64,000 bases of DNA from UBA1732 sp045114455 (lineage in GTDB: Bacteria; Verrucomicrobiota; Lentisphaeria; Victivallales; UBA1829), in NCBI GenBank assembly GCA_045114455.1, contig JBGUKN010000072.1, forward strand, positions 1 through 64,000, given 5' to 3'. Made by a program: the position numbers and the translations under genes. Shown piece by piece: positions 27,303 through 35,917 of this stretch (positions are counted from its first letter, which is position 1; each line of letters starts with the position of its first letter). Under the pieces are notes generated by a model. It was not told the origin of the DNA. It saw only the letters and a list, made by a program, of their open reading frames with translations, and made no database searches.

Positions 27303-28442
27303 ATGAGCGCGCGTACCCAGCAGATCTTATGCGGCTTCGAGGATAAGACGCTCGCTCCATACGCCGTTCACGCCGGCGCGCTCCACGGACGCCGCTACCC
27401 CGAAACGCCCCACCCGTACCGGACCGAGTTCCAGCGCGACCGCGACCGCATCCTGCACAGCCAGGCGTTCCGGCGGCTGGAATACAAAACGCAGGTATTC
27501 CTGAGCACGACCGGCGACCATCTGCGGAACCGTCTCACGCACACGATCGAGGTGGCGGGCATCGCGCGCACGATCGCCCGGAGCCTCGGACTGAACGAAG
27601 ACCTCACGGAGGCCATCGCGCTCGCGCACGACCTCGGGCACACGCCGTTCGGGCACGCAGGGGAACGCGCCCTGCACAGCCTGATGGAGGGACACGGCGG
27701 ATTCGACCACAATTTTCAGGCGATCCGCGTGGTCGACCTGCTGGAGAAGAAATACCCTGCCTACGACGGGATCAACCTCACCTGGGAGACCCGTGCAGGC
27801 CTCATCAAACACCGTTCGCCGCTGCATCCAACCCTGCTCGACGGCGTGGAGCTCGCCCCGGCCCCATGCCTGGAAGCGCAGGCCGCCGACCTCGCCGATG
27901 ACCTCACCTACTACGGGCACGACGTCGACGACGGACTGGACGCCGGGATCATCACGGAGGACATGCTGGAAGGCATCGCGATCTGGCGCATGGCCGCCGA
28001 AGAAACGAAATCGCTCGGACTGAAGCGCGGCGACGGAAAATTCCTGACCTACACCGTGCGCGCGCTCATCAACCGCATGGTCGGCGACGCCATCGAAACA
28101 TCCGCGAAGCTGATCGAGGCGTCCGGCGTGAAAACGCCCGGCGACGCCCCGGCGAAGGGCATGACGCTGATCGCGTGGAGCCAGGAATTCCAGGTGCTGA
28201 CCAGCGAACTGAGGACGTTCCTGTACGAAAACCTGTATTTCTCGCAGGAGCTCAAAAAGCTCAACCAGCTCTCGAAGGAGCGCATGTCATTCCTGTTCGA
28301 CACCTTCGTGAAACACCCCGAACTCGCGGGCAGCCAGGTCCGCCGCCGCATGGAAGAGGACGGCATCCACAGGGCCGTCACGGATTACATCGCGGGCATG
28401 ACTGACGTTTTCGCCATCTGCGAATACCACAGACTGAAATGA
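27303..28442 (+). CDS. dgt: Deoxyguanosinetriphosphate triphosphohydrolase-like protein
   Basis: 379 aa HD-domain dNTPase of the Dgt type. The metal-binding signature is visible: RLTHTIEVAGIARTIAR, ALAHDLGHTPFGHAGERAL (HD), and DLADDLTYYGHDVDDGLDAG (last Asp). Expected reaction: dGTP (or other dNTP) to deoxynucleoside and triphosphate. It begins 3 bases after dnaJ, so it is cotranslated with the chaperones, and its last 65 bases overlap the convergent GT39-like gene. Confidence 0.92.
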   Translation: MSARTQQILCGFEDKTLAPYAVHAGALHGRRYPETPHPYRTEFQRDRDRILHSQAFRRLEYKTQVFLSTTGDHLRNRLTHTIEVAGIARTIARSLGLNEDLTEAIALAHDLGHTPFGHAGERALHSLMEGHGGFDHNFQAIRVVDLLEKKYPAYDGINLTWETRAGLIKHRSPLHPTLLDGVELAPAPCLEAQAADLADDLTYYGHDVDDGLDAGIITEDMLEGIAIWRMAAEETKSLGLKRGDGKFLTYTVRALINRMVGDAIETSAKLIEASGVKTPGDAPAKGMTLIAWSQEFQVLTSELRTFLYENLYFSQELKKLNQLSKERMSFLFDTFVKHPELAGSQVRRRMEEDGIHRAVTDYIAGMTDVFAICEYHRLK

Positions 28443-29769
28443 CCGCGCCCGCCAGCGCGCAGGCGAACGGCAGCGACGGAATCTGATACCGCGGCATCAG
28501 GACCGGGCCGGGGACCGCCAGATAGTACAGCACAAACGCCGCAAACAGCGCCAGGACGGTCCATCTGCGCCGCCGGGCATAAATCCATGCCCCAGCCGCC
28601 GTCAGCGCCCAGAGCGCCCCGGAAACGATTAAAAACGGCATCGCAAGAAACACCGCCGCATAGCTCCCGTCCATGTAGTGCCGGAACGCCGCAACGACGC
28701 CATCCTTCCGAAGGACCGCCAGCGTGCCGCGTTCACCCGTCCGCAGTCCGAGGTTCTGCAGAAAATCCGGCAGGTCGGGCAGCAGGATCCACACCTGGAA
28801 CAGATGTGTGGCGGCTGTCGCGCCCGGATGTTTGAAGATCGCCTTCCTGTATTGCGCCAGGTACCATCTGTCCTGCTCCATCTCCTTTTCGAATGCGTTG
28901 AATGCGTCGGTTTCCGGTCTGACGGAAAACGCCGCTTCCGCCTCGGCTTCCAGCGCGGCGCGTTCCGTGTCGATGTCCGTACCGTTCACGCGGGCAAGGA
29001 TCGCAGCGGTGTTGTGCCGTGCGGTAAGGCCGGAATTCCGGTCGAGCACGAATCCTGCGCCGACGGATTGATTGCGGATCATCCACGGCATAAGCAGAGC
29101 ACAGAAGACGAGCGCGGTCAGCAGGACAGCGGCTGCTGTTCTTTTCCACGCATGGAAAATGACCGGGGCCAGGACCAGCGGGATCAGGACGAGGAAGACA
29201 GGGAGATTGACCGGTTTCGTCAGAGCCGCCAGCGCGGCGAAAACCGCACCGAAAAGGAAATCGGAAAGGCGTTTCGTGCGCCATGCCCGGACAAGGAAGA
29301 ACACCTGCCACGCGCAGAAAAACCCAAGCAGGGAGTCCGCCAGGACCAATGGCGCGTTCGCCAGCGCAGTCAGGTTCAGCGCATACAGTACCGCCGCCCA
29401 GAACCCCGCCCGGCGTCCGGCGAGGCTTCGTCCGGCAAATGCCACGGGAAACACGGTCAGCGCGTCGATCAGGCATCCGGCGATCGCGATATGAATGAGA
29501 GTCCGCCCGACCAGCACCAGAAAGAAGATGTACCCCGGCGGACGCTGCACCGCGGGGAAACTGGAGTCGGGTGCAATGGTCATCTTCTTCCCGTAGTTTT
29601 CCTCGATCGCTCTTGCCGGCAGGCGATACGACGCGGAATCCAGCCGCGTGAGGAGTTCCGGCGACTGCAGCGCGGGCCACGCGCACAGCACACGGATCAC
29701 GAACGCGACCAGAAAGACCGGGATGATCCGGCGAAGAAAACGGTGTGTGGCGGATTGCTTGGAAAACAT
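28378..29769 (-). CDS. GT39-like multi-pass membrane glycosyltransferase
   Basis: 463 aa, about ten or more membrane segments. The first large loop has LLTRLDSASYRLPARAIEENYG, with a DSA acidic motif where GT-C enzymes have their catalytic Asp, and PAVQRPPGYIFFL, then a run of TM helices (ADSLLGFFCAWQVFFLVRAWRT). This layout matches the PMT/ArnT/GT83-39 type that uses polyprenyl-phosphate sugars outside the membrane. Substrate unknown. The C-terminus overlaps dgt by 65 bases on the other strand. Confidence 0.75.
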   Translation of the reverse strand: MFSKQSATHRFLRRIIPVFLVAFVIRVLCAWPALQSPELLTRLDSASYRLPARAIEENYGKKMTIAPDSSFPAVQRPPGYIFFLVLVGRTLIHIAIAGCLIDALTVFPVAFAGRSLAGRRAGFWAAVLYALNLTALANAPLVLADSLLGFFCAWQVFFLVRAWRTKRLSDFLFGAVFAALAALTKPVNLPVFLVLIPLVLAPVIFHAWKRTAAAVLLTALVFCALLMPWMIRNQSVGAGFVLDRNSGLTARHNTAAILARVNGTDIDTERAALEAEAEAAFSVRPETDAFNAFEKEMEQDRWYLAQYRKAIFKHPGATAATHLFQVWILLPDLPDFLQNLGLRTGERGTLAVLRKDGVVAAFRHYMDGSYAAVFLAMPFLIVSGALWALTAAGAWIYARRRRWTVLALFAAFVLYYLAVPGPVLMPRYQIPSLPFACALAGAVISVCGIRRWRKRQSCPRCNP

Positions 29770-29841
29770 GGAAAAGTCTTAAAGTTGAGGAAGGACGGCT
29801 TCTTTATAAAAGAAAAATGGTCAGGATTCTCCGAAAAGAAG

Positions 29842-29869
29842 TTGCATTTTCCGCATGACGGTGTATATT
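29842..29869 (+). promoter_or_regulatory. Promoter of rpmE
   Basis: TTGCAT (29842-29847), 16-bp spacer, TATATT (29864-29869), about 77 bases before the ATG. Confidence 0.75.
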
Positions 29870-29946
29870 ATAAATTGCTGTGTTGCTTTAAAGTAGCGCG
29901 GTTTTCTCAGAAATCAAATACAATTCCAACATATATGAGGTTAAAA

Positions 29947-30153
29947 ATGAAAGATTCCATCCATCCCGCGTATGGTCCGGCGAAGGTCATCTGCGCCTGC
30001 GGCAAAGTCTGGGACATCTACTCCACCCGTAAAGAGCAGAAAGTCGGCATCTGCGCCGAATGCCACCCGTTCATCACCGGCAAGCAGAAACTCGTCGACG
30101 TTGCAGGCCGCGTCGAAAAGTTCCGCCGCCGCTATCAGAAACCCGCCAAGTAA
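29947..30153 (+). CDS. rpmE: 50S ribosomal protein L31, zinc-binding type
   Basis: 68 aa. MKDSIHPAYGPAKVICACGKVWDIYSTRKEQKVGICAECHPFITGKQKLVDVAGRVEKFRRRY. The cysteines CAC and CAEC make this the C+ form. Start at 29947 is the normal L31 start. Confidence 0.96.
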   Translation: MKDSIHPAYGPAKVICACGKVWDIYSTRKEQKVGICAECHPFITGKQKLVDVAGRVEKFRRRYQKPAK

Positions 30154-30212
30154 TTCGGTTTTCCCGATCGGACGGAACGGCGGTTTCCGCACAGGATGCC
30201 GCCGGATCAGCC

Positions 30213-30258
30213 AGCCCGGACCCCGCTTTTTCACGAACGGAGACCGGGCTTGTTTTTT
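30213..30258 (+). terminator. Intrinsic terminator after rpmE
   Basis: AGCCCGG (30213-30219) pairs with CCGGGCT (30244-30250) over a long loop, followed by TGTTTTTT. Read-through to prfA is possible, since I see no convincing promoter between it and prfA. Confidence 0.6.
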
Positions 30259-30286
30259 GGATTGACGAATCACAGATAACAACCCC

Positions 30287-31396
30287 ATGCGCCCGGAAGA
30301 TTTCACACGGCAGATCGAACAGTTCAAAGCCAGGTTCGACAAGCTCGAAACGGAGTTGTCCGATCCCGGCGTCTACGCCGTGCCCGCCCGCGCGTCCATG
30401 CTCGCCCGGGAGCGTCAGCGTCTGGAGGGCATTTTCGCCGCGTACGACCGCTGGACCGGGGCATTGAAATCCGCGCAGGAAAACCGCGGCCTGCTGGAGA
30501 CCGAGCACGATCCCGAATTCCGTGCGCTCATCGAAAGCGATCTCGCCGAACAGGAAAAGACCGCAGTCGAGGCGGAACAGGACCTGATGGTGCGGCTGGT
30601 CCCGCCGGACAAAGCGGACTCCCGCGACGCCATCGTGGAGATCAAGCCTGCGGCGGGCGGCGAGGAGGCGGCGCTCTTTGCGGGCGACCTCTTCCGCATG
30701 TACCTGCACTACGCGGAAAAACGCGGCTGGAAGTGCGAGGTGATGGAGCAGTCGGACTCCGAGCTCGGCGGCCTCAAGAACGTGATGTTCTCCCTCTCCG
30801 GCGAGGACATCTTCTCCCGCATGAAATACGAAAGCGGCGTCCACCGCGTCCAGCGAATCCCCGTCACGGAGTCCGGCGGCCGCATCCACACCTCGACCGT
30901 GACCGTCTCCGTGCTGCCGGAAGCGAGCGAGATCGACGACATCGCGATCCGCCCGGAAGACCTCGAAATTTCCACGTTCCGTTCCTCCGGACCCGGCGGC
31001 CAGAACGTGAACCGGACCGATTCCGCCGTCCGCATCCGGCACATCCCGAGCGGGCTGGTCGTGGCGAGCCAGCAGGAACGCTCCCAGATCCGCAACCGCG
31101 AGATCGCCCTGCGCATCCTGAAAAGCCGTCTGCTGGAGATCCAGCGCAGCGAGGAGGCGGCGAAACAGGCCGCCAGCAAGCGCCTGCAAGTCGGGACAGG
31201 CGACCGCAGCGAACGCATCCGCACCTACAATTTCCCGCAGAACCGCGTCACGGACCACCGGTTCGGCGTTGTCTCCATCTTCAACCTCCCAGCGCTCATG
31301 GAGGGCGACCTGGACCTGCTGCTCGATCCCCTGTTTCTGGCACACAGCAAGCTCGTGGTGGAGGATTTCCTGAAAAATCCGGGGGAGGAATCCTGA
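30287..31396 (+). CDS. prfA: Peptide chain release factor 1
   Basis: 369 aa. Reads UAA and UAG and triggers peptide release. The GGQ motif is in RSSGPGGQNVNRTDSAVRI, and the anticodon-like region reads RIPVTESGGRIHTSTVTV, with PVT where RF1 commonly has PAT. TESGGRIHTS marks RF1, not RF2 (SPF). It follows rpmE by 133 bases, the same rpmE-prfA order seen in many bacteria. Confidence 0.95.
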   Translation: MRPEDFTRQIEQFKARFDKLETELSDPGVYAVPARASMLARERQRLEGIFAAYDRWTGALKSAQENRGLLETEHDPEFRALIESDLAEQEKTAVEAEQDLMVRLVPPDKADSRDAIVEIKPAAGGEEAALFAGDLFRMYLHYAEKRGWKCEVMEQSDSELGGLKNVMFSLSGEDIFSRMKYESGVHRVQRIPVTESGGRIHTSTVTVSVLPEASEIDDIAIRPEDLEISTFRSSGPGGQNVNRTDSAVRIRHIPSGLVVASQQERSQIRNREIALRILKSRLLEIQRSEEAAKQAASKRLQVGTGDRSERIRTYNFPQNRVTDHRFGVVSIFNLPALMEGDLDLLLDPLFLAHSKLVVEDFLKNPGEES

Positions 31397-31403
31397 CCGC
31401 CGC

Positions 31404-31432
31404 TTGATTTTCTTCGCCGGTCATGGCATATT
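31404..31432 (+). promoter_or_regulatory. Promoter of the small gene at 31486
   Basis: TTGATT (31404-31409), 17-bp spacer, CATATT (31427-31432); 53 bases before the ATG. Confidence 0.65.
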
Positions 31433-31485
31433 ATAAGCGAAAAGGGAAACCGGAGGGGAACCGGTCCGAAAACAAGGAGGGGATC

Positions 31486-31941
31486 ATGTATTACACGCAC
31501 CTAGGGCGCAATATCGCCCCGCGGGAAATCCGGGATTACGCCCGCATCTTCCGTGAGATCGACGAGGAACGCCGCGAACTGGCGGCATTCGCCGTACAGC
31601 AGGCTGCCGGATTCGGAGCCGAAATCGTCCGCCACAAGGACCGTCTGCACGACCTGGCCGAACAGGAGGAGCTGATGATGATCCGCACCCGGTACGTCGA
31701 CTTCGAACCGCACTGGCGGGCGCACCGGAGATTTCAACGCTTTCTGCGCACGGCGGACTCCCGCGAGGAACTGCTGTTCTGTTCCGACTGGCTGCGCCAG
31801 CACGAAGCCGCCGAAGACACGGAGTTCCGCCAATGGCTGAGGCACGGCTGCAGGCCGAATGCGAATGCGGAATGTTTCGACTGTCTGTACGGCACGGACC
31901 CGGAACGAATCCTGCTGTCGGTGAAAATGCAGCTGGGGTAG
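31486..31941 (+). CDS. Small Arg/Glu-rich helical protein of unknown function
   Basis: 151 aa starting MYYTHLGRNIAPREIRDYARIFREIDEERREL. A very strong ribosome site, AAGGAGGGG, precedes this ATG, and the promoter above fits. It reads as amphipathic helices rich in Arg, Glu and Asp, with one Cys pair near the end (ECFDCLYG). No signal peptide or membrane segment. I do not recognise it. It stands alone: prfA ends 89 bases before and the repeat block follows. Confidence 0.7.
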   Translation: MYYTHLGRNIAPREIRDYARIFREIDEERRELAAFAVQQAAGFGAEIVRHKDRLHDLAEQEELMMIRTRYVDFEPHWRAHRRFQRFLRTADSREELLFCSDWLRQHEAAEDTEFRQWLRHGCRPNANAECFDCLYGTDPERILLSVKMQLG

Positions 31942-32125
31942 GACATCCGGCGAAACTAAAACTCCAGCGAAAAGAATGTCGTAAGTTTCAGTTAAAAACG
32001 AGGAGACGCCCCCATAGTTTCAGGAAAACGAGGAGACGCGCTTTCCCCATAGTTTCAGGAAAACGAGGAGACGCGCCTTTCCCAAAAGTTCCAGGAAAAA
32101 CGAATGAGGTGACGTTCCTTTCTTC

Positions 32126-32163
32126 AAGTTTCAGTTAAATGGTACTTGATTTAACTGAAACTT
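32126..32163. repeat. Perfect 15-bp hairpin at the centre of the repeat block
   Basis: AAGTTTCAGTTAAAT, loop GGTACTTG, then the exact complement. No T-run follows on either strand, so it is not a classical terminator. It marks the point at which the two opposed repeat series meet. Confidence 0.9.
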
Positions 32164-32367
32164 GCGCGTATGCGCGAAAAACTGCAATTTCTCTGCCAAC
32201 TCGTTTCCATTGGCAAACCTGAGCGTATGCGCGGGAGAGTGCGTTTTCTCCGCCGTTTCGTTTTTTTCATTGGAAAACTTGAGCGTATGCGCGGAAATGT
32301 ACGGGAAAAGCAAAGGGAATATACGGGAAATATGGATGAAAAGGAACGTTTTCCAAAAGGAAACTGC

Positions 32368-32396
32368 TTGAAAAACATGTCTGCCGGATGTATTTT
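32368..32396 (+). promoter_or_regulatory. Promoter of the uracil-DNA glycosylase gene
   Basis: TTGAAA (32368-32373), 17-bp spacer, TATTTT (32391-32396); 48 bases before the ATG at 32444. Confidence 0.7.
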
Positions 32397-32443
32397 ATAG
32401 AACAAATAGCAACCCCGGACCGCCGGACGGAACAGGACCCCCC

Positions 32444-33244
32444 ATGAGAAAACCCGACATCTTCGACGAGATCATCCAGTGCCTGAAAACAGGCGCGCAG
32501 ACCGGAGCCGACGTCTCCATGGACGAAGCGGTCCTGCACGACCTCTACGCCCGCCCCGCCGTCCGCAAGACCGCGAACGAGGCGCAGGCATCCTCCGCAT
32601 CCGCACCGGTTCCCCGCGCACAGACGCAGCCTCCGGCAAGGGGCATGGACGGGGTTCCGCCCGCCTATGCGCCCGACATCCCCGAATGGGAATCCCTCCG
32701 CACGGAATGCGCCGCCTGCATGAAATGCGGCCTCGGCCGCACCCGCACCAACATGGTGTTCGCCGACGGCAATCCGCACGCCGAACTGATGTTCATCGGC
32801 GAGGGGCCCGGCGCGGACGAGGACGCCACCGGCGTGCCGTTCGTGGGCCGCGCGGGCGAACTGCTGTCCCGCATGATCGCCGCCATGACGTTCGACCGCA
32901 GGACCGAGACCTGCATTGCAAACATCGTGAAGTGCCGCCCCCCGGGAAACCGCAATCCGGCCGACGACGAGGCGGCGGCGTGCATGCCGTACCTGAAACG
33001 CCAGATCGCCATGGTGAATCCGAAGGTGATCGTGCTGCTCGGCGCCGTGCCGCTTCTGTATCTCTTCAACCTCAAGGGCATCATGAAGCTCCGCGGACGC
33101 TGGCTGGATTACGGCGGCATCCCCGTCATGCCGACCTACCACCCGGCGTTTCTCCTGCGCAATCCGCCGGCGAAGAAAGACGCCTGGGCCGACCTGCAGG
33201 CGGTCATGGCGGTCTTCGGACGCAAACCGGCGCCCCGGCGCTGA
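32444..33244 (+). CDS. Uracil-DNA glycosylase, family 4 (4Fe-4S)
   Basis: 266 aa. Removes uracil from DNA. Features of the family 4/5 iron-sulfur type: CAACMKCGLGRTRTNMVFADGN (first Cys pair), MFIGEGPGADEDATGVPFVGRAGELLSRMI (catalytic loop GEGPGADED), IANIVKCRPPGNRNP (third Cys region), AACMPYL, and the C-terminal MPTYHPAFLLRN (DNA intercalation motif HP). About 75 N-terminal residues of low complexity (ASSASAPVPRAQTQPPARG) precede the catalytic domain. Start ATG has no clear ribosome site. Functionally linked to dut in the same window: both keep uracil out of DNA. Confidence 0.92.
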   Translation: MRKPDIFDEIIQCLKTGAQTGADVSMDEAVLHDLYARPAVRKTANEAQASSASAPVPRAQTQPPARGMDGVPPAYAPDIPEWESLRTECAACMKCGLGRTRTNMVFADGNPHAELMFIGEGPGADEDATGVPFVGRAGELLSRMIAAMTFDRRTETCIANIVKCRPPGNRNPADDEAAACMPYLKRQIAMVNPKVIVLLGAVPLLYLFNLKGIMKLRGRWLDYGGIPVMPTYHPAFLLRNPPAKKDAWADLQAVMAVFGRKPAPRR

Positions 33245-33265
33245 ACCCGGACGGAGGCAGTCCGA

Positions 33266-34582
33266 ATGGGCCGGTACATCGTCAAGCGCATTCTTTACTC
33301 CGTCTGGATCCTGCTCGGGATCATGGTCGTAACATTCGTGCTGTTCCGTGTCTCCGCGGGCGACCCGACCGCTGTTCTGCTCGGCAAGAACCCGACCGCC
33401 GCTGATGTGGAGGCCATGCGCGACTCCATGGGCTGCGACAAACCGCTTTTCTTCGGCCTCTGGCGCGTCACCGAGCTGTACCCGTCCGCGGATTTCACCG
33501 GCGGGCGCACCGAGATACCCGGAATCGAGCTGAACGGCATCCAGCCTGAAGCGGCCGGACAGGACGGCTTGCGCCTGGGCCTCGGCAACATTGCCTTCAA
33601 ACGACAGTTCACCAACAAGGAGGCGAAAAACCGCATCGTCCTCTCCGGTTCGGGACGGTTCCGCGTGGCCGGACAGGAAATCGAAATCTCCGCCGGCGGG
33701 ACCGCCGTTGAACTGAAGGACGCGCCCGATGAACTCACGGTCGCCGGACTTGATGAAAACTGCGTGCTGGTACGCGCCGGATTCGAGCGTCCGAACCGCG
33801 CCTGGTACGATTCGCAGGCGCTGGACTCAATCAGGGAACTCGTCACGTTCTCGGCGCATTTCCCCTACGTCTCGTTTTTCAACTTCGGCAATACGCTCCT
33901 CACGCACGAATCCATCCGCGGCAAGCTCTGGCGCGGCATGGGGCCGTCCCTGATGATCATGCTCCCGATCTTCTTCGGCGAGCTCGTGCTCGGGATCGTG
34001 CTGGCGATGATCTCCTGCGCGTTTCAGGACCGCATCCTGGACCGTGCGATCGTGGTGCTGTCCGTCGCAGGGATGAGCATCAGCTATCTCGTGCTCATCA
34101 TCCTCGGCCAGTGGTTTCTGGCATACTACCTGAACCTCTTCCCCGTGTGGGGCTGGGACAGCCCGAAATGCGTGATCCTGCCCGTCATCATCGGCATCGT
34201 GTCCGGCACGGGCAGCGGCGTGCGGTTCTACCGGACAGTCTTCCTCGACGAGATCCGGCGAGAATACATCAGGACCGCCGCGGCGAAGGGCGCGCGCCCG
34301 ATGCGCGTGTACGGTATCCATCTCCTGCGGAACGCCCTGGTTCCGATCATCACGCGCGCCTCGACCGAACTGCCGTTCCTGTTCACCGGCAGTCTGCTGC
34401 TGGAAAGCTTCTTCGGGATTCCCGGACTGGGCTATGAAGGCGTGAACGCGCTGAACAGCTCCGACCTCTCCATGCTGAAGGCGCTCGTCCTGCTCGGCGC
34501 GATCCTCTTCATTGTCATCAACCTGATTACCGATGTGGCGTATGCGTGGGTCGATCCGCGCGTTCGCGTCGACCGCGACTGA
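33266..34582 (+). CDS. OppB/DppB-type ABC transporter permease with long insertion
   Basis: 438 aa. Starts as OppB (MGRYIVKRILYSVWILLGIMVVTFVLFRVSAGDPTAVLLGKNPTAADVEAMRDSMGCDKPL), then has about 140 extra residues of predicted periplasmic beta-rich sequence (about residues 70-210) before the standard permease core (LWRGMGPSLMIMLPIFFGELVLGIVLAM, EAA-like RTAAAKGARPMRVYGIHLLRNALVPIIT). It starts 21 bases after the glycosylase gene. The probable partner OppC-type permease is at 3846-5078; both carry large extra regions. Confidence 0.85.
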   Translation: MGRYIVKRILYSVWILLGIMVVTFVLFRVSAGDPTAVLLGKNPTAADVEAMRDSMGCDKPLFFGLWRVTELYPSADFTGGRTEIPGIELNGIQPEAAGQDGLRLGLGNIAFKRQFTNKEAKNRIVLSGSGRFRVAGQEIEISAGGTAVELKDAPDELTVAGLDENCVLVRAGFERPNRAWYDSQALDSIRELVTFSAHFPYVSFFNFGNTLLTHESIRGKLWRGMGPSLMIMLPIFFGELVLGIVLAMISCAFQDRILDRAIVVLSVAGMSISYLVLIILGQWFLAYYLNLFPVWGWDSPKCVILPVIIGIVSGTGSGVRFYRTVFLDEIRREYIRTAAAKGARPMRVYGIHLLRNALVPIITRASTELPFLFTGSLLLESFFGIPGLGYEGVNALNSSDLSMLKALVLLGAILFIVINLITDVAYAWVDPRVRVDRD

Positions 34583-34665
34583 GCCTCCTTCCGCCGCTTA
34601 ACGTTACCTCTCCTTTTTTTCCGTCTCCCACGCGCCGGAAATCCGCCGAAAAGTGAATTCCGCGC

Positions 34666-34694
34666 TTGAAAATTCAGGCGGCGCGTGATACTGT
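34666..34694 (+). promoter_or_regulatory. Promoter of galK
   Basis: TTGAAA (34666-34671), 17-bp spacer, TACTGT (34689-34694); 51 bases before the ATG. Confidence 0.65.
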
Positions 34695-34745
34695 ATCACC
34701 GAACCGCACAACAATCATACATACTCGCAAGAAAGGAATCCCCCC

Positions 34746-35894
34746 ATGAGCGCCAGTGTCCGCGAACAATTCATCGCCCGCTACGGAAAGGAACCCGCTG
34801 TCTGCTCCTTCGCTCCCGGCCGCCTCGAAATCCTCGGCAACCACACCGACTACAACGAAGGTTTTGTCCTGAGCTGCGCCGTCGGCCAGCATACCTGTTT
34901 CGCCATGAGCCCGGCAGACGGCACGAAGTGCAACATCTGCGAGCACGGCAAGGACCAGGAACTCGACCTGAACGACATCGACACTCCGGTGAAAGGCGAC
35001 TGGCGCAACTACATCAAGGGATTGCTCGTCGACCTCAAGCGCCGCGGCATCAAGTTCGGCGCGTTCGACGCCGTCCTGGACAGCCAGGTCCCGCTCTCCG
35101 CCGGCATGAGCAGTTCCGCCGCCCTCGAAATGTCCTTCGCGTTCGCGCTGAAGACCATCTACGGCATCGAACTCCCGCTCGCGGACTGGGCGCGCGTCGG
35201 CCAGGCGGTCGAAAACAAGTTCCTCGGCCTGAACAGCGGCCTGCTCGACCAGTTCAGTTCGCTGTTCGGCAAGAAGGATTCCTTCATCCTCTGCGATTTC
35301 CGCACGGTCGAGGTGCTGAAGAACGTCGGCATGCCCTCGGGCTACGTCTTCGTCGTGGCGAACTCCATGGTGAAGCACAACCTCGTCGACTCCGCCTACA
35401 ACCAGCGCCGCGTGAGCTGCGAGAACGCCACCGCCGCCATTCAGAAGACCCATCCCGAGATCAAGACGCTCCGCGACGTCTCCGGCGAGCTCCTCGAAGC
35501 CTGCAAGGGCGACATGGACCGCATCGACTACCTCCGAGCCAAGCACGTCGTCGGCGAGGACGAACGCGTCTTCCGCGCCGTGGACTGCCTCGGCAAGGAC
35601 GACATCGCCGGTTTCGGCAAGCTCCTCTATGAAAGCCACGAGAGCTCCCGCGTGAACTTTGAAAACAGCTGCCCCGAGCTCGACATCCTCGTCGAACTTT
35701 CCAAGTCCATCCCCGGCTGCCTCGGCGCGCGCCTCTCCGGCGGCGGATTCGGCGGCATCTCCATCCACCTCGTCGAGACCGCGCAGGCCGAGACCTATGC
35801 CGAACGCCTCAAAACCGCCTACAAGTCCCAGACCGGGATCGACGCCGCCACGTTCATCTGCTCCATCGGCGACGGCGCGGGCGTAGAAGCCTGA
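34746..35894 (+). CDS. galK: Galactokinase
   Basis: 382 aa GHMP kinase: galactose + ATP to galactose 1-phosphate. The galactokinase signature is slightly altered, reading PGRLEILGNHTDYNEG (usual GRVNLIGEHTDYN). ATP-binding motif 2 is VPLSAGMSSSAALEMSFAF, and motif 3 is ARLSGGGFGGISIHLV. The Asp of GLNSGLLDQFSSLFG is the expected catalytic base. AGAAAGGAA precedes the ATG. The GH78 gene follows by 23 bases, so sugar released outside may enter this step, although galT and galE are not in the window. Confidence 0.9.
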   Translation: MSASVREQFIARYGKEPAVCSFAPGRLEILGNHTDYNEGFVLSCAVGQHTCFAMSPADGTKCNICEHGKDQELDLNDIDTPVKGDWRNYIKGLLVDLKRRGIKFGAFDAVLDSQVPLSAGMSSSAALEMSFAFALKTIYGIELPLADWARVGQAVENKFLGLNSGLLDQFSSLFGKKDSFILCDFRTVEVLKNVGMPSGYVFVVANSMVKHNLVDSAYNQRRVSCENATAAIQKTHPEIKTLRDVSGELLEACKGDMDRIDYLRAKHVVGEDERVFRAVDCLGKDDIAGFGKLLYESHESSRVNFENSCPELDILVELSKSIPGCLGARLSGGGFGGISIHLVETAQAETYAERLKTAYKSQTGIDAATFICSIGDGAGVEA

Positions 35895-35917
35895 AACAGC
35901 CTCATCCTTCGCTCAAC

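Larger units (their letters stand above)
31942..32443. repeat. Gene-free block of degenerate repeats in inverted arrangement
   Basis: No gene seen in these 502 bases apart from a promoter at the right end. Left part: direct repeats of 32, 35, 36 and 40 bp starting at 31984, 32016, 32051 and 32087, each beginning AGTTTCAG or AGTTCCAG; the second and third share at least AGTTTCAGGAAAACGAGGAG. Centre: AAGTTTCAGTTAAAT (32126-32140) and its exact complement (32149-32163), a 15-bp perfect hairpin with an 8-base loop. Right part: three units of about 57-60 bp, each with GCGTATGCGC (32166-32175, 32223-32232, 32283-32292). Read on the minus strand the right units start AAGTTT...AAAACGA...GGAGA...ACGC, so they look like a longer version of the left unit in opposite orientation. 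Short open frames across it are repetitive and look non-coding. Confidence 0.85.

Noticed and set aside
31980..32300. CRISPR array
   Set aside because: Repeats are directly adjacent with no unique spacers, are of unequal length (32-40 and 57-60 bp), change orientation at the centre, and no cas gene is in the window.
32131..32405. Small coding sequences inside the repeat block
   Set aside because: Their translations just restate the DNA repeat on either strand (for example FAHTLKFSNE...AHTLRFANGNE), with no ribosome site in front.
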